Notes: a model not told the origin generated them from the letters alone. 64,000 nucleotides of DNA from Lacrimispora celerecrescens (GCF_000732605.1 NZ_JPME01000028.1:1-64000); one strand, 5' to 3'; counted from the first letter of the stretch, positions 25,728 to 35,338 are shown. Program-made: numbers and translations.

Positions 25728-25772
25728 TATTTATTATTAAACTATTTTATGATGGATATTTTGCTCCAGTCA

Positions 25773-27440
25773 TTAATCCATAGTAGCATGTGTAAAGAAC
25801 CAGTAGCCGTATGGAGAATGCCATGTACCCTTTAATTCAGGCTTCTGCAGATAGAAATCGCTGGAGTATACAAGCGGAGCAACCGCTGCATCTTCCATGA
25901 TCAGCTTCTCTGCTGCATGAAGCTTCTCATAATGCTCTGTCTTATCAGCCGTATCACGGGCCGTATTTAACAGGCTGTCCACCTCAGGATTTGAATACTT
26001 TCCGTCGTTGTTTCCGCTTTCAGTCGTGAATAAGTTTAACATATTGGAAGGATCATCATAGTCGTATACCCAGCCTCCGCGGGCAATCTGGAAGTCACCG
26101 GCACGACGGGTTGGTGCGAAGGTAGACCATTCAACAATCTTAATATCCATTCTGATTCCCAGTTCGCTCCATGCACTCTGTAAATATTCTGCAATCGGCT
26201 TATTGTAACCGGCATCATTGGTCATATATTCGATCACTGGGAAGCCTTTTCCGTCTGGATAGCCTGCTTCTGACAGAAGTTCTTTTGCTTTGTTTAAGTC
26301 TTCTTCGTAATTGCTTACATTAAAGTAATCACCGCCGTTGTTCTTTCTTGTAACCTCTTCAAAAGAAGAACCGCCTTCCACATCAGAGATACCAGGGCCT
26401 ACAAAATTGGTAGCTGGTAATACAGTTCCTGCCATTACGGTACTGGCAATGTATTCCCGGTCAACGGCAAGGGTCAATGCACGGCGCACCAAAGCATTAT
26501 CAAAGGGGGCTTTCGTAACGTTGAAGATTGTATAGGAAGTCGCCATACGAGGATCTAAGTGGTAATCAGGCGTACCCTCAAGGCTTGGGATCTCGTCAGT
26601 AGGAACATCCTTGATCATAGATACTTCCCCTGTCTGATAAGCACTGTAAGCTGCGTTGGAATCTTCCATAAGAACAAATTTTAAGGTATTTAAAGTCACA
26701 GAATCTGCATCCCAGTAATTTTCATTCTTAGCAAAGGAGATATGGGAACCTGGTACCCACTCGATCATCTTTAACGGTCCGTTTGATACATAAGTATCAG
26801 GTATTAAGGACCACTGGTCACCATTAGCCTCTACGACATCCTTTTTTACAGGTGCCATGCTGGCATGGGTTGTAATTTTATCAAAATAAACGCAAGGAGA
26901 TGCCAGCTCCACTACAAAGGTTTTTGCATCAGGTGCGGATACAGCCAGGGCATCAACATTTCCTGTTGTTGCCTCATCATATCCTTTTACCATGGAAAGC
27001 ATGTCTGCTGCATAAGGAGCTGCTGTTGCAGGATCAGCCAGACGCTTCCAGGAATATACGAAATCTTCTGAGGTAAGTTCAGAGCCATCACTCCATTTTA
27101 ATCCATCCCTTAAATGAAACGTATAGGTAAGTCCATCATCACTCACATCAAAAGACTCAGCCTGTCCGGGAATAATATTATTATCCTTATCAAAGGTCAT
27201 AAGTGTCTCAAATGCGTGCAGGATCATATTGGATGCATCAATTGATGCATTTAAAGCCGGATCAATGGTTTCCGGATCAGGACCAATCTGAACTGCCAGA
27301 TCAAGCCCTCCTGCAGAATTTCCTGCTTCTGTTTTCTGTGTTTCGTTGCCGGCCGTACCGGATTTACCGGAACCCCCGCATGCTGTCAGGATCATCCCTG
27401 AAGCAAGGACTGCCGCTAATACAAGCGCCATTTTCTTCAT
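25773..27440 (-). CDS. Peptide ABC transporter substrate-binding lipoprotein (OppA-like)
   Basis: 555 residues from the ATG at 27440, chosen for GGAGG nine bases upstream and the signal peptide MKKMALVLAAVLASGMILTAC with lipobox LTAC. The frame is open further upstream, but that region holds a promoter. Family 5 binding-protein features: LAVQIGPDPETIDPALNAS, YTFHLRDGLKWSDG, TSEDFVYSWKRLADPATAAP, and the middle NVTKAPFDNALVRRALTLAVDRE. It binds oligopeptides outside the cell. No permease or ATPase genes are adjacent, so it is an orphan binding protein. Confidence 0.93.
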   Translation of the reverse strand: MKKMALVLAAVLASGMILTACGGSGKSGTAGNETQKTEAGNSAGGLDLAVQIGPDPETIDPALNASIDASNMILHAFETLMTFDKDNNIIPGQAESFDVSDDGLTYTFHLRDGLKWSDGSELTSEDFVYSWKRLADPATAAPYAADMLSMVKGYDEATTGNVDALAVSAPDAKTFVVELASPCVYFDKITTHASMAPVKKDVVEANGDQWSLIPDTYVSNGPLKMIEWVPGSHISFAKNENYWDADSVTLNTLKFVLMEDSNAAYSAYQTGEVSMIKDVPTDEIPSLEGTPDYHLDPRMATSYTIFNVTKAPFDNALVRRALTLAVDREYIASTVMAGTVLPATNFVGPGISDVEGGSSFEEVTRKNNGGDYFNVSNYEEDLNKAKELLSEAGYPDGKGFPVIEYMTNDAGYNKPIAEYLQSAWSELGIRMDIKIVEWSTFAPTRRAGDFQIARGGWVYDYDDPSNMLNLFTTESGNNDGKYSNPEVDSLLNTARDTADKTEHYEKLHAAEKLIMEDAAVAPLVYSSDFYLQKPELKGTWHSPYGYWFFTHATMD

Positions 27441-27500
27441 ATCTGTTCCTCCGTATCTGCTATTTTTTTGCGTCCGCCCTTCAGAGACAGCGCAGGTTTT

Positions 27501-27529
27501 AGCATACCACAGATAGACAGTTCTTGCAA
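27501..27529 (-). promoter_or_regulatory. Promoter of the OppA-like gene
   Basis: On the minus strand TTGCAA (27529-27524), 17-bp spacer, TATGCT (27506-27501); the start codon is 61 bases downstream. Confidence 0.65.
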
Positions 27530-27575
27530 CGTGGAAATTCATGACACCCTCGTGTTACCGCGGTAATTCAGTAAA

Positions 27576-27610
27576 GGGCCAGACATTTCCTGGCGGGAAA
27601 TGTCTGGCCC
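27576..27610 (-). terminator. Terminator after the oleate hydratase gene
   Basis: Perfect 15-bp stem (GGGCCAGACATTTCC / GGAAATGTCTGGCCC) with a five-base loop. On the minus strand it is followed by only TTTACTG, a weak U tract. Confidence 0.75.
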
Positions 27611-27632
27611 AAAAAGACACTTTTATATTTTA

Positions 27633-29366
27633 TTAACGGTATGAGGTCTGAACTGCCTTCATTAAATACTTCGGATCCTTCACATAAGGGGTGACCGGAC
27701 AAATCTTTTTATTCGATCCCATCAATGTGTAAACAGCGATTCTGGCGGCCCTGACCGAATATTCCTCGGTAAATACCATGTCATCCGGAATTTCCACAAA
27801 CTGGCTTATCATAGCGAAGTTGGTAGAGCCGGCAGGAACTACCTTCGGACGGTCAGTCATTTTGCGTGGCTGGAACTGGGCATCTACATAAGGCATCATG
27901 CAGGGAATGACATTAACCACATCTGCCAGGATTTCATCCTTACGGTTTTCCATGTGAAGATGGTGGAGAAGCTCGATGAGCATTTCCTCTCCGGTACAAT
28001 CCTTCATCGGTTTCTTTATGAAGTCCCCTTCACGGTCCGTATAAAGCCCGTATCCCCAGAAGATCGTCTGGTCCATAGGCTGATTGATAAAATGAGGCTG
28101 GGCAGCTACAACTATGCTCATCAGCCAGTTGGAATCCTTAAAGGTCATAAGTGCTCCGCTTCCAGGTACATTGCCGGAGTAATCCTCAATTAGTTTAAGA
28201 AGTTTATTTCCACGGCTTGTTACGGTAAAGCTTTCCCAATTGGTCTCATGAACATCGCCAAAGAATGGGTAAGGATTTCCAAGTCCAGGTTTCTTAGCCG
28301 ATACCTTGGTCCATAATTCCCCGGATATTGGTCTTAACACAGGCTCCGGAGCCGGAGTGTGAAGATCTCCAAGGGTTGCGCTGTCGGTCATACAGGCATT
28401 GGTCATGATGCAGATATCGCCATCCTGAAGCTCGATCTGTCTTTCTATCCCGTTATCTTTTAAGTGAAGCACTTTAGCTGTAATTCCATCTCCATCTGCG
28501 AAATCAATATCTGTAACCGTACAGTTTTCCGCAAAGACAACTCCCTGCTTTCTTAAATAGTTTTCCAAAGGACGGATTACACTGTCATACTGGTTCAATG
28601 GGGTTCTTGTTACTCCTTCCAAAGTCTCGATCCTTGAAAATTCCAGGATCATCCGGCGCATGTAGCGGCGGAACTCAAAAAGACTGCTCCATTTCTGGAA
28701 TGCAAAGGTAGTCTGCCACATATACCAGAAGTTCGTTGTAAAGAAATGAGGCATGTCAGCGAACCATTCCTCAATGGTCATATCGTCCAGCTTTTCTTCC
28801 GGTGTATTCATAAGCTTTAACATGGCCATACGTTCCTGCTGGGTAAAGCCCATGCTCTTCACATCAAGGATGGTTCCATCCTTATCTACCAGCCTGGCTT
28901 TCGCATGGGTTGGATGGGCATGGTCAAAGCTTAAGATCTCTTCGCTTACGCTCCTTGCAGGGTTATTTAAAGACGGGATGGTACGGAACAGTTCCCAGAA
29001 GTTTTCATAAGTCTCTTCATTAAGCATACGTCCGCCCCGGCAAACAAATCCTTTTTCCGGAGTTCCGATACCATCGTTGCTTCCTCCGAGAATATGCATT
29101 CCTTCAAAAATCGTGATCTGGTCTCCCGGCATGTTGCAGTCACGTATGAGATAAGCCGCTCCTGCCATGCTTCCCAAACCGCCGCCTACAAAATATGCTT
29201 TTCCAGGGGCCTGTCCGTTTTCCATATGACTTATGTTTTCTTCATTTTTTAAATCCATCTGTTTTTTTGAATAATCATAGGCTTTTTTTGCAGCTACTCC
29301 TGCTGCAGTTGCCGCAGCTCCCCATGCAAGCACTTTTCCGAAATTATTTTTTCCTTTCATATGCAA
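27633..29366 (-). CDS. Oleate hydratase family protein (myosin-cross-reactive antigen)
   Basis: 577 residues. FAD-binding Rossmann motif VGGGLGSMAGAAYLIRD at about residues 58-74, then EGMHILGGSNDG and RGGRML, all typical of oleate hydratases that add water to the cis-9 bond of unsaturated fatty acids. Unusual for the family is the N-terminal extension (residues 8-30) with an Ala-rich hydrophobic stretch LAWGAAATAAGVAA that could be a membrane anchor. A TetR-type regulator gene lies beyond a small ORF and may control it. Confidence 0.9.
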   Translation of the reverse strand: MHMKGKNNFGKVLAWGAAATAAGVAAKKAYDYSKKQMDLKNEENISHMENGQAPGKAYFVGGGLGSMAGAAYLIRDCNMPGDQITIFEGMHILGGSNDGIGTPEKGFVCRGGRMLNEETYENFWELFRTIPSLNNPARSVSEEILSFDHAHPTHAKARLVDKDGTILDVKSMGFTQQERMAMLKLMNTPEEKLDDMTIEEWFADMPHFFTTNFWYMWQTTFAFQKWSSLFEFRRYMRRMILEFSRIETLEGVTRTPLNQYDSVIRPLENYLRKQGVVFAENCTVTDIDFADGDGITAKVLHLKDNGIERQIELQDGDICIMTNACMTDSATLGDLHTPAPEPVLRPISGELWTKVSAKKPGLGNPYPFFGDVHETNWESFTVTSRGNKLLKLIEDYSGNVPGSGALMTFKDSNWLMSIVVAAQPHFINQPMDQTIFWGYGLYTDREGDFIKKPMKDCTGEEMLIELLHHLHMENRKDEILADVVNVIPCMMPYVDAQFQPRKMTDRPKVVPAGSTNFAMISQFVEIPDDMVFTEEYSVRAARIAVYTLMGSNKKICPVTPYVKDPKYLMKAVQTSYR

Positions 29367-29569
29367 CGCTCCATTCTATGAATTGTGTTAACTGATATGC
29401 TTATATTATCATACTTCATTTTATCCGTCACCATACATGGTTTTTCAGTTGTATAAAAAAACGACATCAGGGAAATGATGTCGTAAAACCAGACAATTTT
29501 GCAATTTTGTCTATAGAAGATTTTTTTACCTTATTTTAATATAAAGATAATGAAAAAGGAGGACTTTTT

Positions 29570-29803
29570 ATGTCGGCAACTATTCACAAACATATCCGGG
29601 AGTCCGTCCTGAAAACGGCGCTTCTCCACCAGTTAAGAAACGGGCAGAAATCTCCGGAGCGAACCGCCCGGAACTTAGAAGAACTGTTGGAAAAATTCAA
29701 CCCCTTATCCGCAGAGCTTTTTTCTTATTCTGATCTGGTTGTGCTCATTAAAAGCTGTACTATGGAAGAGTGCCTGGATATCATCATGCATAAGCTTTCT
29801 TAA
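29570..29803 (+). CDS. Small protein, unknown (77 aa)
   Basis: 77 residues with a strong AAAGGAGGA site seven bases before ATG. No membrane segment or cysteine pair; helical and slightly basic at the N-terminus (RESVLKTALLHQLRNGQKSPERTARNLEELLEKF is broken here only for description). It ends four bases inside the convergent TetR gene. Real by its RBS and coding look, but family unknown. Confidence 0.6.
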   Translation: MSATIHKHIRESVLKTALLHQLRNGQKSPERTARNLEELLEKFNPLSAELFSYSDLVVLIKSCTMEECLDIIMHKLS

Positions 29804-30363
29804 AGCCCTGCCTGGCTCCGGAGATAACCGGCCCGCTCCGAAGCCTTGGCCAGGCTTTTTAAACGTTCCGCCACGAGCCGCGGCTCCGTTCTCATTCCCT
29901 TCTCCACCCAGTCAACGATGATTCCGCATATGCCATATGCATAAAATTCTGCGTCAAAATCCCTCTCCTCTACGGTAAGCTTCTTCTTTTCATCCAGCTT
30001 TATAATCGCTTCGGAAAACAGGGCCTTTGCCATCTCAAATAAGTAACTCTCAAAAGTATGTTCCTGTTCCTTGATGGTATTGATGTAAAAGGCCTTTTCT
30101 TCTTTCATATTCTGAAGCAGTTCAAAAATCTTCTGGTCCCAGTTATCAAGGGTAATGTCTTCTGCTAATTTAGCAAAATTCTCATTGTAATAGATCCAGC
30201 TTAAAAGTTCATATTTATCCTGAAAATGATAATAGAAGGTCTGCCGGTTTAACTCCCATACCGAAGTGATATTGGATATGGATATCTTATCAAAGGGCTT
30301 TTCCCTGCAGACTTGTTTTAAGGCTTCTGCTATTGCTCGTTTTGTAATAAGCGAATCCGACAT
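29800..30363 (-). CDS. TetR/AcrR family regulator (DhaS-like C-terminus)
   Basis: 187 residues. N-terminal helix-turn-helix: ALKQVCREKPFDKISISNIT then WELNRQTFYYHFQDKYELL. The C-terminal part (LFEMAKALFSEAIIKL ... FYAYGICGIIVDWVEKGM) matches the TetR_C_8 type found in DhaS-like regulators. Target unknown; the divergent-side neighbours are rsmA upstream and oleate hydratase downstream. It starts 16 bases after rsmA, so could be read with it. Confidence 0.88.
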   Translation of the reverse strand: MSDSLITKRAIAEALKQVCREKPFDKISISNITSVWELNRQTFYYHFQDKYELLSWIYYNENFAKLAEDITLDNWDQKIFELLQNMKEEKAFYINTIKEQEHTFESYLFEMAKALFSEAIIKLDEKKKLTVEERDFDAEFYAYGICGIIVDWVEKGMRTEPRLVAERLKSLAKASERAGYLRSQAGL

Positions 30364-30378
30364 AATCCCTCCTATCTG

Positions 30379-31245
30379 TTATTTCATTCCTGTAAAATAG
30401 TTGCTTAAGGAGGCAAACTGCTCTAAAGTCAATGCCTCTCCCCGTATGGAGGGCCCAAGTCCCAGGCTTTCAACCGCTTCCATGATCTGTTCCTTTGTAA
30501 AGGGAATCTCCGGAGAATTGTTTAATCCGTTTTGAAGGGTCTTTCTTCTCTGGTTAAAGGATGCTCGAATCAGCCGGAACATAAGACCAGGATCCTCTGT
30601 CTTTACCGGTGGTTCCTTGTGGCGGGTCAGGCGGATGACTGCAGATCCTACGTTAGGGCGGGGCATGAAGCAGTTAGGAGGAACATTTGCCACAATATAT
30701 GGATCTGCATAATACTGGACTGCCAGGGAAAGAGCGCCGTAATCTTTGGAACCAGGCCCTACCTGCATGCGGTCAGCCACTTCCTTCTGAACCATGACCG
30801 TGATATTATCGATTGGAACCAGGTTTTCAAAAAGACCCATAATGATGGGGGTCGTGATGTAATATGGAAGATTTGCAACAACCTTAATGGGACGTCCGCC
30901 GTTATATTGTTCCGTTATCTGATTGATGTCAACTTTAAGAATATCCGCATGGATAACGGTTACATTCTCATAGTCTGCCAGGGTCTCGTTGAGTATGGGG
31001 ATCAGGTTTGAATCGATCTCCACTGCCACTACATGTCTGGCATTTTCAGCCAGGTACTGTGTCATCGTACCGATCCCCGGCCCGATTTCCAGAACGCAGT
31101 CATCCTTTGTTACGCCTGCCGCGGCTATAATTTTATCTAATACGTGAGTATCTATTAAAAAATTCTGTCCGAATTTCTTCTGGAATGCGAATTCGTATTT
31201 CTTTATGATCTCAATAGTTTTTTGGGGATTTCCCAGTGTTGCCAT
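30379..31245 (-). CDS. rsmA: 16S rRNA dimethyladenosine transferase (KsgA)
   Basis: 288 residues. It dimethylates A1518/A1519 of 16S rRNA using SAM. Motifs: KKFGQNFLID (N-terminal clamp), EIGPGIGTMTQYLAENA (SAM motif I), and NLPYYITTPI (catalytic NLPY). The start at 31245 has GGAGG eight bases upstream; the frame stays open upstream for about 90 codons but has no family similarity there. It follows tatD by 19 bases. Confidence 0.96.
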   Translation of the reverse strand: MATLGNPQKTIEIIKKYEFAFQKKFGQNFLIDTHVLDKIIAAAGVTKDDCVLEIGPGIGTMTQYLAENARHVVAVEIDSNLIPILNETLADYENVTVIHADILKVDINQITEQYNGGRPIKVVANLPYYITTPIIMGLFENLVPIDNITVMVQKEVADRMQVGPGSKDYGALSLAVQYYADPYIVANVPPNCFMPRPNVGSAVIRLTRHKEPPVKTEDPGLMFRLIRASFNQRRKTLQNGLNNSPEIPFTKEQIMEAVESLGLGPSIRGEALTLEQFASLSNYFTGMK

Positions 31246-31264
31246 GCCTGTCCTCCGTTTTCTT

Positions 31265-32041
31265 TTATAGCTGTTCCTTAAGCCTGTAAAGCCTTTTGGC
31301 ATTCTGATTGGTGATATCAATAACTGTTTCTTCCGGAATTCCTTTAATGGCACTGATTTCCTGTACCACATAAGGAAGATTGATAGAGGAATTACGCTTT
31401 CCCCTGTTGGGCGCGGGAGCCAGATAAGGACAATCCGTCTCCAGGACCAGCTGTTCCATCGGCATATACTCCACCACTTCTTTAAGTTTCTTTGCATTCT
31501 TAAAGGTAAGGACACCTCCGATCCCAAGATAATATCCCATATTTAAGTATTCCCTGGCGATCTCCTTTCCATAAGAAAAGCAGTGAATCACTCCCCCAAT
31601 GTCCTTTCCTCCCTCTGACCTCATAATATCCAGAGTATCCTTTGCCGCATCGCGGCTGTGGATGATGACTGGAAGCTTTACTTCCCTGGCCAGGCTGAGC
31701 TGGCGGATAAACCACTTTTTCTGGGTTTCATGATCGGGCTCATCCCAGTAGTAATCAAGACCGATCTCGCCGATTGCCACAATCTTTTTATGGGAAGAAT
31801 GTTCCTTCAGCCAGGCTAAGTCTTCCTCGTTCAGTTCTCCGGTTTCATTGGGATGAACACCGATGGCTCCGTATATATATGGATATTTCTCTGCAAGTTC
31901 CAGTGTATGTCTGGAAGTTTCCATGCTGGCCCCCACATTGGTGACAGCCTCAATTCCATGGTTATAAAGGCTGGTCAGCAGTTCCTCCCTGTCTTCATCA
32001 AATGCCTCATCATCATAATGGGCGTGTGTATCAAAAATCAT
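31265..32041 (-). CDS. TatD family metal-dependent hydrolase
   Basis: 258 residues. TatD DNase-type TIM barrel with metal motifs MIFDTHAHYDDEAFD, GEIGLDYYW, VIIHSRDA, VIHCFSYG and ETDCPYLAP. Such proteins show 3'-5' nuclease activity. The start at 32041 is set by AAGGAG and overlaps the traX stop (ATGA). Location directly before rsmA matches the common metG-tatD-rsmA order of Firmicutes. Confidence 0.94.
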   Translation of the reverse strand: MIFDTHAHYDDEAFDEDREELLTSLYNHGIEAVTNVGASMETSRHTLELAEKYPYIYGAIGVHPNETGELNEEDLAWLKEHSSHKKIVAIGEIGLDYYWDEPDHETQKKWFIRQLSLAREVKLPVIIHSRDAAKDTLDIMRSEGGKDIGGVIHCFSYGKEIAREYLNMGYYLGIGGVLTFKNAKKLKEVVEYMPMEQLVLETDCPYLAPAPNRGKRNSSINLPYVVQEISAIKGIPEETVIDITNQNAKRLYRLKEQL

Positions 32042-32772
32042 AGGAATCTCCTTATAATAATCAAACGCAGAATATAAAGCAAAACTAAGTGAGCGGGATA
32101 AAACCAATAAAAAAAGTATTTTAAATTATTTTTTCCTCTCGCCCCGCTGTACATACGGATGGGGATGAAAGCCAGGATGGCGGCTCCAAAGCAGCTAAGG
32201 CTTTCTACGGCTGCCAGAATTCCTGCAAATATGGTCTGTCTTTTCTTATCTTTATAAAAAACATAAAAAAGCAGGATCATGGAAATCCCAATGATATTAT
32301 AATCACATTTAAGAAGAACAGCCGCTCCGCATCCGGCCAAAAATACCAGGGTCTGCCTGATTGGGTTACCAAAAACCTTATCATACCAGTAAATAACCCA
32401 TAGACCAATGAACAGGGTAAAATATACATTCTGATATCCTGGGTAAAGCCATGTGTCAAAGACAGCCAGGTCAAAAGGAATCTCAGAAATAAGAGCGAAT
32501 AAAAAAAGCCTGGCACCATATTTCTTAATATCCCTGGTATGGAAAAATCCTTCTACCAGCAGAAAACAAAAGATAGGAAATGCAATTCTTCCAATGGTGC
32601 GAAGCGCCAGGTTCGCTATACTCACCCAGGCCAAGGGGTTCTCCTGATATTTTAATATACCATTTTCAAGAATAGCCACTCCGATATGATCTATGAGCAT
32701 GGTAACAATGGCGATCATCTTTAAGGAGTTTCCTGTTATTCCTTTTATGCGGGCGATCATTGATTCCTTCAT
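32038..32772 (-). CDS. TraX family membrane protein
   Basis: 244 residues with about seven or eight membrane segments. TraX-type stretches: NSLKMIAIVTMLIDHIG, GRIAFPIFCFLLVEGF (RIAFPIF), and KKYGARLFLFALISEIPFDLAVF. TraX of F plasmids acetylates pilin; chromosomal Firmicute homologs are uncharacterised acyltransferase-like proteins. It is inserted between metG and tatD in the same direction. Confidence 0.9.
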   Translation of the reverse strand: MKESMIARIKGITGNSLKMIAIVTMLIDHIGVAILENGILKYQENPLAWVSIANLALRTIGRIAFPIFCFLLVEGFFHTRDIKKYGARLFLFALISEIPFDLAVFDTWLYPGYQNVYFTLFIGLWVIYWYDKVFGNPIRQTLVFLAGCGAAVLLKCDYNIIGISMILLFYVFYKDKKRQTIFAGILAAVESLSCFGAAILAFIPIRMYSGARGKNNLKYFFYWFYPAHLVLLYILRLIIIRRFL

Positions 32773-32861
32773 GGAATTCTCCTTCTTAAAACAATAAGGC
32801 CGGATTCGATTACCCGGCCTTTCGTTGTTTCTTTTAAAGTGTCTTCAGATATTCCCTTGTA

Positions 32862-34841
32862 TTAGCAGATTTCCGCTCCTGCCGGCATTGTTTTCTCCGG
32901 TACCATAAGGGATAGGTTGCCTTCTGCATCTTCCGCGCAGAGAAGCATGCCTTCAGACATGACTCCAGCCAGTTTTGCTGGTTTTAAGTTTACCACAACC
33001 ATCACCTTTTTGCCAACCATTTCTTCCGGTGAATAGTGAGCTTTGATTCCGCTGACGATCTGTTTTACCTGACTTCCGATTCTCACCTGGGAACACAGAA
33101 GCTTCTTTGACTTTGGAACCGCTTCACAGGCAATGATCTCACCTACCTGGAACTGAAGCTTGGCAAAATCGTCGTATTCAATCTCTGCCTTGGCTTCTAT
33201 ATCAATCACGGCCGAAGCATCTTCTTTGGCAGCCTCTTTCGATTCTGCCTCTTTCGGCCCATACATGGCTTCCACCTTCTCCATGACTTCTTTGATATCC
33301 ATTCGGGCAAACAAGATCTCCGGTTTATCCGTAACCTTGTTCCCAGAGGGATATAAACCAAATTCATTCATCTGGGATAAATCTCTTTTTTCTGTATTCA
33401 GCTGGTTAAGAATTTTTTTCGATGTATTCGGCATAAAGGAGTCAAGGAGAGATGCTCCGATGGCAATGGCCTCCGTCAGATTATAAAGAACGGTTTCCAG
33501 CCGGCTCTTTGATGCTTCATCCTTAGCAAGAGTCCATGGAGCAGTTTCATCAATGTATTTGTTGCTTCTTCTGAAAATGTTAAAGATTGCTGTCATAGCA
33601 TCAGCAACGCGGAGTTTCTCCATCTTCTCCTGTACCTTTTTCACTTCTTCCAGCACGACTGCCTTTAAGTCTTCATCAACAGCATCCACTGCCTTCCCGT
33701 CAGACACAATTCCGCCAAAGTATTTATTGGACATGGAAATGGTACGGTTCACCAGATTGCCAAGGATATTGGCAAGGTCAGAGTTCATACGCTCCACCAT
33801 AAGCTCCCAGGAGATGACACCGTCATTGTCAAATGGCATTTCATGAAGGACGAAATAGCGGACTGCATCCACACCAAAGAAATCCACCAGGGTATCTGCA
33901 TACAGGACATTACCTTTGGATTTGCTCATCTTACCGTCCCCCTGAAGCAGCCAGGGATGGCCAAATACCTGCTTTGGCAGAGGAATATCAAGGGCCATCA
34001 GGAAAATAGGCCAGTATATTGTATGGAAGCGGATAATATCCTTACCGATCAGGTGAAGGTCTGCCGGCCATAATTTGGCAAACTGATCACTGCTTTTGCC
34101 GTCACAATCATAGCCGATTCCGGTAATATAATTGGTCAGCGCATCAAGCCAGACATAGGTGACATGCTTCGGATCAAAGGACACCGGAATTCCCCATTTA
34201 AAAGTAGTCCTGGATACACAAAGATCCTGAAGCCCCGGAAGTAAGAAATTGTTCATCATCTCATTTTTTCTGGACACAGGCTGGATAAAGTCCGGGTTCT
34301 CATTGATGTGTTTTATCAAACGATCCGCGTATTTGCTCATGCGGAAGAAATATGCCTCTTCTTTTGCCGGCTTTACCTCACGGCCGCAGTCCGGACATTT
34401 GCCGTCTACAAGCTGGGATTCTGTGAAAAAGGATTCACAGGGGGTGCAGTATAAGCCTTCGTAATGTCCTTTATAAATATCACCCTGATCATAGAGTTTC
34501 TTAAAGATCTTCTGAACCTGTTCCTCGTGGTCTTTGTCAGTGGTGCGGATGAATTTATCGTAAGAGGTGTTCATCAAATCCCAAATACTCTTTATTTCAC
34601 CGGCTGCCCTGTCTACAAATTCCTTCGGCGAAATACCTGCGGCCTCTGCCTTTTCCTCAATCTTCTGGCCATGTTCATCGGTTCCTGTCTGGAAAAATAC
34701 GTCATAGCCTTCCGCCCTTTTATAACGGGCAATCGCATCTGCAAGTACTGCCTCATAAGTATTGCCAATATGAGGCTTTCCTGATGCATAGGCAATGGCT
34801 GTGGTGATATAATATGGTTTTTTGTTAGAATCTTTACACAT
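32862..34841 (-). CDS. metG: Methionyl-tRNA synthetase
   Basis: 659 residues. Catalytic HIGH-type motif GKPHIGNTYEAV (residues ~17-28), zinc knuckle CTPC...CPDC (residues ~127-150), KMSKSKGN at about 305, anticodon domain, and a C-terminal EMAP/Trbp111-type OB-fold (from about 555: FQVGEIIACEAVPKSKKLL) for tRNA binding and dimerisation. Expression is controlled by a T-box leader. First gene of the metG-traX-tatD-rsmA run. Confidence 0.97.
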   Translation of the reverse strand: MCKDSNKKPYYITTAIAYASGKPHIGNTYEAVLADAIARYKRAEGYDVFFQTGTDEHGQKIEEKAEAAGISPKEFVDRAAGEIKSIWDLMNTSYDKFIRTTDKDHEEQVQKIFKKLYDQGDIYKGHYEGLYCTPCESFFTESQLVDGKCPDCGREVKPAKEEAYFFRMSKYADRLIKHINENPDFIQPVSRKNEMMNNFLLPGLQDLCVSRTTFKWGIPVSFDPKHVTYVWLDALTNYITGIGYDCDGKSSDQFAKLWPADLHLIGKDIIRFHTIYWPIFLMALDIPLPKQVFGHPWLLQGDGKMSKSKGNVLYADTLVDFFGVDAVRYFVLHEMPFDNDGVISWELMVERMNSDLANILGNLVNRTISMSNKYFGGIVSDGKAVDAVDEDLKAVVLEEVKKVQEKMEKLRVADAMTAIFNIFRRSNKYIDETAPWTLAKDEASKSRLETVLYNLTEAIAIGASLLDSFMPNTSKKILNQLNTEKRDLSQMNEFGLYPSGNKVTDKPEILFARMDIKEVMEKVEAMYGPKEAESKEAAKEDASAVIDIEAKAEIEYDDFAKLQFQVGEIIACEAVPKSKKLLCSQVRIGSQVKQIVSGIKAHYSPEEMVGKKVMVVVNLKPAKLAGVMSEGMLLCAEDAEGNLSLMVPEKTMPAGAEIC

Positions 34842-34878
34842 TCTGTTTTCCTCCTGTTTATGAAATGGGAATTCAAAT

Positions 34879-35215
34879 AAAAACCCGTCTTAAAATATCC
34901 TTTCGGAAATTTAAAGACGGGGAACTGTCCCGTGTTACCACTTTAATTTATCCGTACCTTACAGTACAGACCTTACCGGCTGCGTTTGTTCCATAAAATC
35001 CCCCTAAGATCTTATGGTTACTTAATAACAGTCTGACACGATAACGGGTGTAACCGTCGAAATTTAAAGGCGCTGTTTCGCCAATTCAATTCCGCTGCTC
35101 CAAGGCCATGTTGGGAAATACGCTCAAGCTTCCTTTTCAGCTTCCGGAAGTCTCTGCACATGAGGTTAATTTCTTACTCTTCTTTTCTCAGCATTCTAGA
35201 AATTAGATTGTTAGT
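34879..35215 (-). promoter_or_regulatory. T-box riboswitch leader of metG
   Basis: On the minus strand: stem I apex CTTCC-GGAAGCTGAAAA-GGAAG preceded by AGAGA; a candidate specifier ATG at 35109-35107 in the 3' side of stem I; T-box AAAGTGGTAACACGGG at 34945-34930; and a terminator with stem CCCGTCTTTAAA / TTTTAAGACGGG followed by TTTTTATTT (34922-34879). The TGGT bulge would pair with an ACCA end, fitting tRNA-Met with discriminator A. Uncharged tRNA-Met should favour the antiterminator. The exact specifier loop is inferred. Confidence 0.88.
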
Positions 35216-35221
35216 AACCCT

Positions 35222-35250
35222 AGTTTAATAGTTTCAGTAGGGTTTGTCAA
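35222..35250 (-). promoter_or_regulatory. Promoter of the metG T-box leader
   Basis: On the minus strand TTGACA (35250-35245), 17-bp spacer, TAAACT (35227-35222), just upstream of stem I. Confidence 0.75.
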
Positions 35251-35338
35251 GCGGGTATGTTGATACATCAGTGCTTTTGTCATGACTTTTTTAATATCAT
35301 CATATAAATAATAATAGTGAATCACGGAGGAATAAAAT

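Noticed and set aside
27441-27542. N-terminal extension of the OppA-like protein
   Set aside because: The extended frame lacks a ribosome binding site and runs over the promoter at 27501-27529; the downstream ATG at 27440 has GGAGG and starts a clean lipoprotein signal peptide.
27551-27570. TTACCGCGGTAACACG resembling a T-box or 16S rRNA motif
   Set aside because: Only the short palindrome is present, with no stem I, no terminator in the right place and the oppA promoter downstream of it. It is probably chance.
31246-31527. 94-codon extension at the start of rsmA
   Set aside because: It overlaps the tatD coding region and has no similarity to KsgA. The ATG at 31245 has a strong GGAGG site.
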